Origin: Morinoia aosen
Taxonomy: Eukaryota; Arthropoda; Malacostraca; Amphipoda; Talitridae
Length of the DNA: 64,000 nt
Direction of reading: 5' to 3'
Assembly (NCBI GenBank): GCA_030386875.1
Contig: CM059577.1
Coordinates: 25,726,022 to 25,790,021, forward strand
How positions within the stretch are numbered: position 1 is the first letter of the stretch; each line of letters opens with the position of its first letter. Positions 23,000 through 34,157 of the stretch are shown piece by piece. The position numbers and the translations under genes were made by a program. The notes beneath the pieces are model-generated. The model had not been told where the DNA came from. It saw nothing but the letters and a program-made list of their open reading frames with translations, and ran no database searches.

Positions 23000-23800
23000 C
23001 TTTTTTAAAATATGACTGTAATTCATTAGAAACTCATACATTGAACAATAACGTTGATATGACTGTATAAAATATGACTGTAATTCATTAGAAACTCATA
23101 CATTGAACAATAACGTTGATATGACTGTATAAAATATGACTGTAATTCATTGGAAACTCATACATTAAACAATAACGTTGATATGACTGTACAAAATATG
23201 ACTGTAATTCATTAGAAATTCATACAGTAGACGGTAACGTTGATATGACTGTATAAAATATGACTGTAATTCATTAGAAACTCATACAGTAGACGGTAAC
23301 GTTGATATGACTGTATAAAATATGACTGTAATTCATTAGAAACTCATACAGTAGACGGTAACGTTGATATGACTGTATAAAATATGACTGTAATTCATTA
23401 GAAACTCATACAGTAGACGGTAACGTTGATATGACTGTACAAAATATGACTGTAATTCATTAGAAACTCATACAGTAGACGGTAACGTTGATATGACTGT
23501 ATAAAATATGACTGTAATTCATTAGAAACTCATACATTGAACAATAACGTTGATATGACTGGACAAAATATGACTGTAATTCATTAGAAACTCATACATT
23601 GAACAATAACGTTGATATGACTGGACAAAATATGACTGTAATTCATTAGAAACTCATACATTGAACAATAACGTTGATATGACTGTATAAAATATGGCTG
23701 TAATTCATAAGAAACTCATACAGTAGACGGTAACGATGATATGACTGTATAAAATATGACTGTAATTCATTAGAAACTCATACAGTAGACGGTAACGTAG
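23000..23800. repeat. 62-bp minisatellite, about 13 copies
   Basis: Copies share TATGACTGTAATTCATTAGA and ACGTTGATATGACTG. The unit end is either CATTGAACAATAACG or CAGTAGACGGTAACG; landmarks lie at 23041, 23103 and so on every 62 bp. The order of the two ends is TTTGGGGGTTTGG, indicating block duplication. Confidence 0.96.
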
Positions 23801-24475
23801 AACTTGCGATGCATTTTCACACAAGCTGAATTTGCCTCGGAACGCACGAACGGACTCTTGCTATGAGGTACGGACCCTTCTTGTCCATCTCTTCAAATGT
23901 TCCACTAGCGCGATGCGTCACCTGCGTCACTTTGTCATGGAAGAGAGAGATAGAGAGAGAGGGAGAGAGGCAATGAGAGAAAGATGTCAAAGATTTTATA
24001 AATTGCACAATTTTTTCTCCATCATTTTTTACATTTCGAAATGAATGTTTGGGGTTTTTTGCATGTAAGATTTCTTAAGTCACTTGCATTCACAATAAAT
24101 TTGATATTTTATTATTAAATTTCTTATTGATAGCAGACATTGCGTTATTGAAAAATGACACTTTGTCATTGAAAGACGACACATTGCTATTGAAAAACCG
24201 CATGGATCTTCTTTTTTGTCCTTGCCTGGCCCCTGCCTGGCCTGCCTTTGTTGGGCGAAGATCAACCTGAGTTTTTCATTTCTACACGGCCCATTGTTCT
24301 GTCTCGCGCGCTTCTTTATTCCTCATGCATCGATGAGCTGAATTATTTCACAGGCCTGAATTAACCGACGGCTTCATTATCCAATATGCGTGCCAAGTTA
24401 AGCAGCTGATGCGGCTGAGTTAATTATGAAGATCCCGTTTCTCGTTTGCGTGTTTCTCGGGCCAATCGCAGGCTG
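23801..24475. other. unique region
   Basis: A purine-rich GAGAGAGA tract lies at about 23940-23985. Short TCATTGAAA/TTATTGAAA words recur at about 24140-24200. No gene. Confidence 0.55.
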
Positions 24476-24650
24476 GTATTTCTGGTGCGGTGTTGGAGCT
24501 GGTGTGGCCTGGTTTAATTCGCGGGCATGGTGTGGGCATGGCGGTGTGTGTTATGGTGTGTTATGGTGCATTTCTGGTGCGGTGTGGGAGCTGGTGTATG
24601 TCTGGTGTGCTGGTGTGGGCATGGCGGTGTGTGGTGCGCTCGGGTAGTTG
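24476..24650. repeat. diverged GT/GC-rich tandem dimer
   Basis: ATTTCTGGTGCGGTGT.GGAGCTGGTGT occurs twice about 90 bp apart, as does GTGTGGGCATGGCGGTGTGTG. Likely a small duplicated unit. Confidence 0.6.
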
Positions 24651-25509
24651 TGTTCTATTTGCACTACTGTACTGCACTAGAGTAGCTATTTTGTATTTGC
24701 ACTGGTGTGTTGCACTAGTGATTATGTATTTATAGCGTATTTGAACAAGAGTAGTTGCATTAGTGTATATATATATTTGTACTTGTATATTTATAGTGCA
24801 CTAGTGTATTTAAAATGTGTTACCACTAGTGTATTATACTCTATTATTAGACTATTATTATACCATTTTATCATACTATTATAGATTATAATGCCAATGT
24901 ATCACATTATATAATTTCTAGCACAGTGGAGTATGTGGATTAGTGAATACGCGAAACACGTATCGTGAGCTCGTAAGGGTTGCAGTGAGCTGTAAGTACC
25001 TACAGCCCTAGCAAGTCACTTTAACATTTAATGTTCGGATTTTATCAAGAGTTTGGTCATACAGACGTAAAATACATGCTCACTCTGCTATGAAACCACA
25101 TTTAGATCTAATAAACGTTCATGTCTAAGTAAACTGCACAATGCACATTTAATCTTGCCATAGAATATGAGTTAAAGTCAAAGACTAAAGTTTATGGAAC
25201 ATAGTAAAAAATAAAACTTCGATGACTTTAAAGCTACGTTGTGCAGCAAAAATGAAATAATATTTAACGATCTTACCAAACTTTATTAGCCAGAGTAACC
25301 TTGCCATGAAGCATGTAGTGTTTTTCTTTGTGTATCAGCGCTTGCACTTGACTTAGAGCAGCCTTGGTTTAAATGAGGTGGCGGGAGTGCAACTGACGGA
25401 ATGCGCCGCACATTCCGGAGGGGAATTTAGTTTCCATATTTCAGTGCTCCGACCACGGCTAACTAGATCAAGACAAACGTGAGGAAGTGTTCGTTGGTAA
25501 TGTAAGAAA
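24651..25509. other. AT-rich unique region
   Basis: CACTAGTG and TTGCACTA words recur loosely to about 24850. The remainder is single-copy-looking, no gene. Confidence 0.5.
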
Positions 25510-25650
25510 TATTCAAGTTGGATAAATATTTAAAGTGGTATTGGAGACAACTGTGTTGTCGTTGTTAATGCAAGACATACTTATTCAAGTGGTATTAATA
25601 TTCAAGTGGTATTGGAGACAACTGTGTGATGTTCGTGTACGAACACACCC
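25510..25650. repeat. short tandem duplication
   Basis: The pair of AAGTGGTATTGGAGACAACT words, each followed by GTGT, with nearby TATTCAAGT words, shows a small duplication of about 80 bp. Confidence 0.6.
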
Positions 25651-26045
25651 TGTTAAAATTTCACGCGTACAGTTCAAGCTAAAGCCTCCAGGTTTAAGTT
25701 CTATGAACAATTCAGTACAATGAATAGCCTAGAACCAGGGACGTATTTTCGGTCATTTTCAAGGGTGTGGTTAGTGTTGCTTGATCGCCGTGTTATTGGA
25801 AGCTGCTGAAAGTTATTTTTATTTATTTTTATACGTCTTTATTCAGCATGTTGTTGTTTCGTAACTCCACATTTCATGTCATTATAAAATCTTTTTTTTT
25901 TGTTAGGCTGTTGTTTATGCAATGTACTTTTAATGTAACTGATTAGTTTGTTTTGCAGTGCAAAAAATTTAGTTTGTTTTACAAACGTTCTCAGTAAGGG
26001 CGTCTATGGGTGCGTAGTGGCTTAAGATTGCTGCTCGTTAATTCC
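25651..26045. other. unique spacer
   Basis: T-rich tracts, no gene or recognised element. Confidence 0.45.
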
Positions 26046-26370
26046 CTCCGAACAACCAACATGTAATAAAAATAATATGCAATAATAATAATATGTAATA
26101 AAAACTATATATAATAAGAACAATATGTAATAAAAAGTTTTTTATTAAAAACAATATGCAATAAGAATAATATGTTTTAAAACTATATATAATAAGAACA
26201 ATATGTAATAAGAACAATATGCAATAAGAATAATATGTTATAAAAACTATATATAATAAGAACAATATGTAATAAGAACAATATGCAATAAGAATAATAT
26301 GTTATAAAAACTATATATAATAAGAACAATATGTAATAAGAACAGTGTGTAATAAGAACAAATCGAATAA
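26046..26370. repeat. 64-bp AT-rich repeat with inner 12-16 bp periodicity
   Basis: AACAATATG[T/C]AATAAGA words combine with AAAACTATATATAATAAG; the landmark GCAATAAGAATAATATG lies at 26221 and 26285. About five higher-order copies, the leftmost most diverged. Confidence 0.85.
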
Positions 26371-26709
26371 CTATAAAATTTGTAATCATTATGTTACAAG
26401 AATCATTGCAAATGTAATCTGTTTATTTAAAACAATATGAACAAATGTAATGCCTATGGGATTTTGACAAGAAATAAGCAGCATTTCTGTACGAACCTTC
26501 GCTCACAGAAAAAAAAAATTACTAGAGCAGCCCGAATATTTTTCCAAATTATCGCAAGTTTGACTGTAAGCGTCAAATACAAAATTAATGAGAAAGTATC
26601 TAATTTTTTGTGTATGCAACTGACAAGAAATCATACATACAAAAACACAAAAGTTCATTTCACGCGATGTACAAAATGTACAAGACGGTACAGACAAAAT
26701 TGTACAATT
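26371..26709. other. AT-rich spacer
   Basis: No gene or element; contains a run of nine A residues near 26511. Confidence 0.45.
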
Positions 26710-26850
26710 AGAAAACCCTTAACATCTTTCTCTCTTTCCTTTCTCTCCCTCCCTCTTAGTCTCTCTCGCTCTCTTTCTGTTGCCCTCCCTCTCCCTCTCT
26801 CTCCTCCCTCTCCCTCTATCTCTCCTCCCTCACTCTCTCTTTCTCTACCT
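26710..26850. repeat. polypyrimidine (CT)-rich tract
   Basis: About 130 bp nearly all C/T on the plus strand with TCTCTC and CCTCCC motifs; capable in principle of forming triplex DNA. An Arg/Glu-rich antisense frame is a composition effect. Confidence 0.85.
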
Positions 26851-27544
26851 GGACGTTGAAAAAAGAACACACACGTGCGCGTTGCTGCTTTTAAGATTGT
26901 CTCTGAATTAATCATTTTCTTGACTGGACGGCAAAGACTGATGCTTCTGCAATGCCGGAACCGTCGCTGCGTGTGCTATCTTCATGCTTTTTTCAACGCG
27001 TGAGTCTCGCTCTTCGGTGAAGTGACTTCGCTGCAGGGAATGTCCGCTAAATGCTCGCTGTGAGGGAGAAAAAACTCTTTGTTGAGAGCGTCATGGTGCT
27101 GAGTGAAACGTCGAAGTTCTTAGACAACGAGAGTTTGATTCAACATATATCTTCAGTCCCCACTACTGTGTGCGTTGACCGGAATCGTTGAGAGCTTGCT
27201 TCAACATATATCTTTCTTCAGTCCCCACTCCGGTGTGTGTTGGTCAGAATAGTTCAAATCAAGCCATCGATGCTTGATAACCGAGGGGTTGAGTCTCAAG
27301 GTAGTTTTTACTAAGAGATTTATTGATTTTCTCAGAGTGCGTGCCCTTGTTAACTAGCTTCAAGAGCCGCCTTGTCATCTGGATGTCGAACTCTTGAAGA
27401 ACTTTTATGATTTTATCACAGTGCGCACTTCTAACGCTCGCTTATTAATATCCCAGACCACGTTCCAGTGAACAGCCGCTGATCTTTCGCCCGCGTATGC
27501 ATGGTTCCACCCTGGACAAAAATTCACTCAAGCAATGTTGAAAT
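26851..27544. other. unique region with two small diverged duplications
   Basis: TTCAACATATATC..CAGTCCCCACT occurs at about 27139 and 27203. TGATTTTCTCAGAGTGCG / TGATTTTATCACAGTGCG occur at about 27322 and 27409. No gene. Confidence 0.55.
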
Positions 27545-27790
27545 CCTCAAAATTACACTTGAAGTTGATCAGAGTATCCCACCATTCTCTCTGACAAGGC
27601 TAAACCAAAACTACACGGATTATAACCTAGTTTAATGTATATAAAATTAACCTAAAAATCCCATCATTCCTTCACACAAGGCTAAACCAAAACTACACGG
27701 ATTATAACCTAGTTTAATGTATATAAAATTAACCTAAAAATCCCATCATTCCTTCACACAAGGCTAAACCAGAACGATAGAGATTAAAGT
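27545..27790. repeat. 82-bp tandem repeat, about 2.5 copies
   Basis: AAGGCTAAACCAAAACTACA recurs at 27596, 27678 and (diverging) 27760, with identical inner sequence in the first two copies, so it is recent. Confidence 0.9.
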
Positions 27791-27949
27791 TCCCTCAAAC
27801 GCATTTAAAATTGACCGCCACTGATCCCAGCACTCCCCTAAGTAACGCCACCAATCACCTAAGTCCACTCTAGTGCGGTGAAAGTTAACCCTCGAACCCC
27901 ACCATTCCCAAAAGCGACTCTAAAATCAGGTAGTTCCGACATTTTGTTG

Positions 27950-28285
27950 CTGTAGTCATTTTTTAATTTAACGTTAACAATTAAGATAAAATTTAATTTC
28001 AGTAGAATTTTATTTACCTCCGTTGATAAACGTTCAACGTCAATAATCACAATAAAGTTTGACTCGAGTGAAGTATTATTTACCTCCGTTGATAAACGTT
28101 CAACGTCAATAATCACAATAAGGTTTGACTTGAGTGAAATATTATTTACCTCCGTTGATAAACGTTCAACGTCAAAAATCACAATAAAGTTTGACTCGAG
28201 TGAAGTATTATTTACCTCCGTTGATAAACGTTCACCGTTAATAATTCAAAATAAATTTTAACTTTAATAGAATACTATTTACCTT
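27950..28285. repeat. 66-bp tandem repeat, about 4.7 copies
   Basis: Landmark CGTTGATAAACGTTCAACG lies at 28021, 28087, 28153 and 28219; it is itself an inverted repeat (CGTTGA / TCAACG, 7-nt loop). A minus-strand frame with a 22-residue period is a shadow. Confidence 0.92.
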
Positions 28286-28804
28286 CAGTTTACTCCGCTA
28301 GTTGCAATGCGGGCAAAGCCCCCAAGACGACCACCAGTTGCGGGCAGAACCAACAACCCGGAGCCAGACTCGGCACAAACAAGCGGCGCTGGCTGCGCTG
28401 CGTCCATTGATCCGAGGGAAGCACCGTATTCCCTTTGAGCCGCACGCAACCTCCACATCGCACGTCTGGCATTTCTGACATACGGCCCAACTCAGCGTAT
28501 TGGACGAGCTTAAAACATTCACAACCTCTCAAGTTATGAGCAGGACAAGGTAATATAACGGGAGTGTTCAACATTCATGACCTCTCAAGTCATGGATGGA
28601 ACCAGGTAATGCTCAAAAGCTCGCCACGTGGATGTATTAATCAGAATCTTTGTGATCTTCCGCGCCGCCGCCGTGTGCTTCGAGGCTTGCAAATTGTAAT
28701 GTAAGGCGAATGTAAATTGGAACGTAATGGTGAATCCATAGTGAATCTCATCCATGTAAATTGCAGAGTAATTGAAGAGGAGAAATGTGCATCTCATTCG
28801 CTTC
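28286..28804. other. GC-rich then unique spacer
   Basis: The first 200 bp are GC-rich with short Cys-rich antisense frames lacking a domain. CATGACCTCTCAAGTCATGG / CACAACCTCTCAAGTTATGA form a diverged pair at about 28520 and 28576. No gene. Confidence 0.5.
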
Positions 28805-29115
28805 CATTGTATAGCTTGCGCGTTGAAATTGTAAATATTGTGCGTTGAAATTGTAAATTTTGCGTGTTGAAATTTTTTTTCTTGCGCACTGAAATAGAGG
28901 ATCTTGTACATTGAAATTTTAAATTTTCCACATTGAAATTGTAAATTTTTCTAGTTGAAATCGTTAAATTATGTCGTTGAAATTGCAAATTTTGCGCGCT
29001 AAAATTGTTAATCTTGCGTATTAAATTAGTATATCGTCTATGTTGAAATTTTAAATCTTCCACACTAAAATTGTAAATCTTGCACATTGAAATTGTACAT
29101 GTTGACATTTGCATC
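28805..29115. repeat. degenerate 20-22 bp repeat
   Basis: GTTGAAATTGTAAATTTTGC-like units recur about 15 times with heavy divergence. An old array. Confidence 0.75.
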
Positions 29116-29677
29116 GTAAATCTAGAGCTGGATTTTTGTTCAACCTTTATGTAAATTGAACATCTCGTCCATGAAGCTGGAGTTTAATTGCAAAGTAAAC
29201 TTTGAATTGGTGTAAGAAAAATCTGTGCATTCAATGACATATTGTGAATTCATTCAATGTGCGCTAGGAACACCGTTGCAACTATACAAACTTCAAAGGA
29301 AGAGCGAAGAAAAAGTACCAAATTTTTTGAAAAATTAAAACGAAAAGGTGATAAAAGTATTGGCCTTTGTAGGTAATGAAAGATTTGTCAAAATTGACTT
29401 ACAAAGCGACAGCAGTGCCATCTTCAGTTGGAAAGTGGACTGGCGAGTGAGCTATGCGATTTATTAGGCTAATGAACTAGATAAAAATAAACGCTTAGAA
29501 TAATATATTTATTGGAATCAAGTTGCATTTACGGACCCAAGAGTAGGAACGCATGTAAAGAATGGAGTCAATTGGGTAAATACTACCACAGTTCGGGGTT
29601 ATTGAGGAGCATGTATAAACCTGGTAACTACGTCCTTTTGTGTGAAATAACGAGCTCGTTAACTCGCCCGTTGTTTG
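29116..29677. other. unique spacer
   Basis: AT-rich, no gene or element recognised. Confidence 0.5.
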
Positions 29678-30032
29678 GTGACCCACCGGTGGTCACTTAG
29701 GGGATTTTTGTAATGCGGGTGACCCACCGGTGGTCACTGTGGGAATTTCTGTAATGTGGTGACCCACCGGTGGTCACTGAGGGGATTTGTGTAATGTACT
29801 GTAAGTGACCCACCGGTGGTCACTGAGGGGATTTCTGTAATGTGGTGACCGACTGGTGGTCACTGAGGGGATTCGTGTAATGTGGGTGACCCACCGGTGG
29901 TCACTGAGGGGATTTGTGTAATGCGGATAACCGACTGGTGGTCACTGATGGGATTTCCGTAATGTACTGTAAGTGACCCACCGGTGGTCACTGAGGGGAT
30001 TTGTGTAATGCGGATAACCGACCGGTGGTCAC
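29678..30032. repeat. palindromic minisatellite, 40/41 and 46/47 bp units, 9 copies
   Basis: Every unit opens with GTGACCCACCGGTGGTCAC or a variant (GACTGGTGG, ATAACCGAC). It is a near-perfect palindrome around CCACCGGTGG. Starts are 29678, 29719, 29759, 29805, 29845, 29886, 29926, 29973 and 30013. The two long units carry an extra TACTGTAA segment. Confidence 0.93.
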
Positions 30033-30305
30033 ACACAACAAAATTTACATGTACTTGATGAAAGTAACGTGAAGGTATGTTCCAATAAATCTTTTGTTCC
30101 TTTAATGTTCATAATTAAAATAAAATTAATTTAAATGGAATATTATTCAGTTTCAGCTTAACCTGCCGAAGCTTGCCTGTTAAATACATATCTATTCAAT
30201 GTTTAGTTGGATCAGAGTTCCAAATTAAAAATTACAAAGTTTGGATTTTGCCTACTCTCGTGCAAAATTACTAGTTTAGAGCACCAATGAGAATTGTGAC
30301 TTTGA
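30033..30305. other. unique spacer
   Basis: AT-rich, no feature. Confidence 0.45.
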
Positions 30306-30650
30306 AAGATGTGAAGTCCCATGCTGGATGTTGAGTAGGTCTTCCTGTTGTTCCAATAAACTAAATTTTTATTTTGTTACGAACCTTTTTATTCAGGGAT
30401 CTAATATATTTATCCACCGCCTATCACTTTCTCCTTCCACTTGTTTGCTGTTTCATACACTTCTTCCAACTCTGCCGCCTCTGTGCACGAAATGTGGGGA
30501 CCCACCTTGTGCATAATTTCCCGTTCCCTCAATTCCATATTATATGGTGCCTTTCACCTTCCTCTCTTAGAAATACCTCCGTTTTGGTTAAGGCGGTTTA
30601 ATCTGACTTATTATCTAATGTAACACCTTGCAAAATCCTTAAGAGATTTT
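30306..30650 (+). mobile_element. dispersed 330-bp family, copy B
   Basis: Shows GATGTGAAGTCCC, CAATAAACTAAATTTTTATT, GCCTATCACTTTCTCCTTCC, GTTTCATACACTTCTTCC, ACCTTGTGCATAATTTCCCG and TTCCCTCAATTCCATATT in the same order as copies C-E. It ends about 60 bp before the 19-bp array. Confidence 0.65.
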
Positions 30651-30707
30651 TTACGATGGAAAAAGCAAGCAGTTTAATCTAATTTCATATTTTGTAAAAT
30701 AGCAAAG

Positions 30708-31077
30708 TGGTTATAAATATTGTGCAGTTACGCAGTGGTTATGCAGTTACGAAGTGGTTATGAAGTTATGCAGGGGTTATGCAGTTACGAAGTGGTTATG
30801 CAGTTACGCAGGGGTTATGCAGTTACGCAGTGGTTATGCAGTTACGAAGTGGTTATGCAGTTACGCAGGGGTTATGCAGTTACGCAGTGGTTATGCAGTT
30901 ACGTAGTGGTTATGAAGTTATGCAGGGGTTATGCAGTTACGAAGTTGTTATGCAGTTACGCAGGGGTTATGCAGTTACGCAGGGGTTATGCAGTTACGAA
31001 GTGGTTATGAAGTTACGCAGGGGCTATGCAGTTACGCAGGGGTTATGCAGTTACGCAGGGGTTATGCAGTTACGAAG
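30708..31077. repeat. 19-bp minisatellite, about 19 copies
   Basis: The unit is GGTTATGCAGTTACGCAGG with variants GAAGT, GTAGT and ATGAAG. It is unrelated in sequence to the other 19-bp arrays at 16518 and 57321. Frames with a 19-residue period are shadows. Confidence 0.96.
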
Positions 31078-32083
31078 AACACTTCTACTAAAAGAATATT
31101 TCACATCAGCTGCAGCACAGCGACTACAACCTTGCACAACACCTTGTTGCCTGTGCGTGACTGCTCTTCCTCAACCAAAAGTGGCCGTGCCTTCTCGCGC
31201 TCTGCGTTTTTTCCGTGTGCGACCGTTCCATTTTAGCTACGCATGACCGTACGGCTTGATCTGTGCGGTTCTCTCAGCGTATGCCCTTCCTTTTTTTAAA
31301 TTAGACGATCCGATCTCTTGTATTGCGCCTGTAAAGCTGTGCTACCTAGCAGTGTGCATGCAGTACTTCCTGGCAGAATACAATCAATAATTCGAGGTTG
31401 AAAAAATGCCTGATTCTACTATAACAAAGCATAATTCTACTCTAACTTGTTGAAATAGTGATCTATCGTTCGATGTTATACATGTTCTGTATTAATTCCA
31501 AGAATTTTAATCTTGTGTGAAGCACTATTTCACTCCTCGTAATACAGAAATTTTAAGGAAAAATGTTGAAAAAAAACATTCGTGAGTGTAAGAGAGACGT
31601 TTAAGATGCGCTGTGTATTTAAGCTTGTGCCAGACATCATAGTCTTACTTTGCATGTTTCTCGCGGCCTTTCTCTTAAATCGCTTGGGCGGCGAAAAACA
31701 TGCATGCTCCAGCGAATAAGTTAGACTAGGAGCTAGAGCTGTGCATGTATTGAAGCGTGTCTTCAGGAGGTGAAAAAGATAAAAATCACATGGTGCCAGG
31801 TCTTGTGATCAAACATTCGATGTCGGATTGTTTCATCTGTCGTCTTAAATGTGTGCAGCTCACTGAGCTAGTTTTACATTTACGACCTTATGATTTTTGA
31901 AAATGCTGCCCATTGGTCGACAATAAAGAAATTTGTATGGGAATAGCGCAAAAACCTCTCGTGTCTGGCTGACCTCTTTCAGACACACGTGCGTACGCAA
32001 GCCTTCCTCCAGTGCGGCTTTTTTTTGGTCATTAACGAGAGTGTTATCGTCTGAACCTCACTCTTGTTCAAGCGTCCCGCACC
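31078..32083. other. unique region
   Basis: About 1 kb without a recognised gene. A 37-codon frame at 31606-31719 has a hydrophobic stretch (IIVLLCMFLAAFLL) that could be a signal or membrane segment, but there is no other support. Confidence 0.5.
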
Positions 32084-32310
32084 TGTTCTTTTCTATGGAT
32101 CGGTTCTCTCCGCATTAATTCTCCTCCACGCGCCAGTTCTCTCGTACGCACCAATTCTCTCCCAGTCACCCATTCTTTCGTACGCACCAGTACTCTCATA
32201 CGCGCCCGTTTTCTCCCACGTACCAATTTTCTCCGCTTCATTTCTCTCGTACGTACAACTTCTCCCGGCATCAATTCTCTCGTACGCACCAATTCTCTCC
32301 TACGTCAGCG
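32084..32310. repeat. degenerate TACGCACCAATTCTCTC repeat, locus 1
   Basis: About 11 diverged units of 18-20 bp with core CGTACGCACCAATTCTCTC. The same unit occurs at 33795-34110 and 35335-35706. Confidence 0.8.
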
Positions 32311-32694
32311 CGTTCAGAGCACCTTGCACAGGAAGGGTTTCGAGTTACCTCCTTTTGGCTGATAAAGGTGTTTCGATGATGCCGTCCCCTGTATAAAAGT
32401 GAAAAATATTTAAAACAAGTTGTTCTTCACAATTCCAATGATAATATTGCATTAAAAGCATACTAAAAAGTTCGCTGAAAAATGAAAAATATTTCTCTAA
32501 GTTTTCCCGAATAAAAGTCCTGACTGTTCCCCAAATAGCTGCTATTATAACTGTTGCTTGAATGTTTGCGAAATGAGCGTTTGGCTGATGCGACTGTACC
32601 CCGAACGACTGTCCGTGAGTGACCCCCCAAACTACTGCCAAGGAGAAAGTAATAGATGTCAAATGAGAGGCAACTGAGTAGTAATGCATGAGTG
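32311..32694. other. unique spacer
   Basis: No gene; an antisense frame of 122 codons (32345-32713) lacks any domain. Confidence 0.5.
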
Positions 32695-32880
32695 AGTTGC
32701 CACACACACACACTCAGTTGCCATTCACGCTCAGTTGCCACTCAGATGCCACTCACACTCAGTTGCTACTCAGTTGCCACACACACTCAGTTGCCATTCA
32801 CACTCAGTTGCCACTCAGTGGCCACTCAGTTTCCACTTCTGCTCAGTGACCACTAAGACTCAGTTGCCACTCACGACCCC
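32695..32880. repeat. CACTCAGTTGCCA repeat
   Basis: ACTCAGTTGCCACTCA-like words repeat at about 10-24 bp spacing, with CACACACA interruptions. Moderately degenerate. Confidence 0.85.
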
Positions 32881-32984
32881 TGAGCGTGGCAGCGTCACGC
32901 GACTCGCATTATTCACGTGCATTCATACGAGACGCGCTCCTGCTGAGGCGTATCTCTCCTGTGTGATATGACGCTTTTGCAGTT

Positions 32985-33300
32985 GTGCCCTGGGGGTCCA
33001 GTGCTCCTGGGAGTCCAGTGCTCCTGGGGGTCCAGTGCCCCGGGGGGTCCAGTGCTCTAGGGGTCCATTGCCCCTGGGGGTCCAGTGCCCTGGGGGCCCA
33101 GTGCCCCTGGGGGTCCAGTGCTCCTGGGGGTCCAGTGCCCCTGGGGTTCCAGTGCTCCTGGGGGTTTACTTTCCCTTGGGAGTCCGGTATCCTGGGGGTC
33201 CAGGGCCTCTGAGGGGTCCAGTGCCCTTGGGGGGGTCCAGTGCCCTTAGGGGGGGGGTCCGGTGCCCCTGGGAGTCCAGTGCCCCTAGCGGGTTCCAATG
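32985..33300. repeat. 18-bp minisatellite, about 17 copies
   Basis: The unit is GGGGGTCCAGTGCCCCTG with length slips in the G run. The G run lengthens toward the right (GGGGGGG at about 33250). Confidence 0.93.
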
Positions 33301-33505
33301 CTCCAAGAAGGGGGGAAGATGGAGGTGGGGAGGAGGGGGAGATGGGAGAATTACGGCGGTGTGGGGGTTTGTGTGCCCCGTCCCCCTCCCCCTTCGAGAT
33401 ATCAGCGATAAAGTTAAAAGCGTGCGTTTGCGTGTGATTCCGGTGCAGTCAAGTGGATGGTGGAGATAGTTTTTGTGGTGCGTTTATCGAGACACATCGA
33501 ACTAA
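33301..33505. other. G-rich then mixed spacer
   Basis: GGGGGGAAGATGGAGGTGGGG-type purine sequence gives way to unique sequence before the SINE head. Confidence 0.45.
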
Positions 33506-33510
33506 CTTTT

Positions 33511-33690
33511 CCCTATGCACAAGTTCCGCGGCCGAGGGGTTAATAACTCGATCTTCACGGGAAGGTGTCGGCCGTTCGAATCCATCCGATGTTTCTCCCC
33601 GTCGGGAAAAGGGGGAACTCAGCCACAATTCTCTACTCTACCCAGGTGTCGGAAGTGGGTACCGGCTGGACCGGGGGTAAACATTATTAC
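33511..33690 (+). mobile_element. tRNA-derived SINE
   Basis: A tRNA-like head shows GCGGCCGAGGGGTTAA (A-box-like) and, about 40 bp later, GCCGTTCGAATCCATCC (B-box-like). The downstream body has CTCCCCGTCGGG and GTGGGTACCGGCTGGACCGG. No clear tail or target duplication found, so limits are approximate. Different from the SINEs at 17.6 and 53.1 kb. Confidence 0.6.
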
Positions 33691-33794
33691 GTTCTGGTGT
33701 TAGTTGTAAAGGCATTTGAAAAACCATGTGTAGAATGATATGTTTCAGGCTTGATTGATTGGAATAAAGCATCCTTTTTTCTCTTACATCCACT

Positions 33795-34110
33795 AGTTTA
33801 ATCCAGCGCACCAATTCTCTCATATTTGCCAGTGTTCTCCTGGACATCAATTTTGAAACACTCGTAAATTTTTGCCTGTACACCAATTCTTCTCCCTCCA
33901 CCACTTTTCTTGACCGCTACGCACCAGGTCTCCCCTGCGCATTAATTCTGGAGTCCACATAAATTTTTGCCTACCCACCAATTATTACCTATGCACCAAT
34001 TCGTTCCTACGTACCAGTTTTCTCCACTGAACACCGATTCTTACGCACCAATTTTTTCTAAAGCACTGATTATTTTCCATGCATTAAGCCACTCGTGCGC
34101 ACCGAAGTCA
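33795..34110. repeat. degenerate TACGCACCAATTCTCTC repeat, locus 2
   Basis: Words such as GCACCAATTCTCTC, CACCAATTATTACC, ATGCACCAATTCG and ACGTACCAGTTTTCTCC recur; more worn than locus 1. Confidence 0.65.
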
Positions 34111-34157
34111 TAAAGGACACCATTTATGCTAGCTTGCATTCGTAACAGACACTCGTA

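Noticed and set aside
28290-28574. Cys-rich antisense frames in a GC-rich stretch
   Set aside because: Two overlapping frames of similar length, no spacing typical of a zinc finger, no start context.
29678-30032. CRISPR-like palindromic repeats with spacers
   Set aside because: The segments between palindromes are themselves near-identical, so this is a minisatellite.
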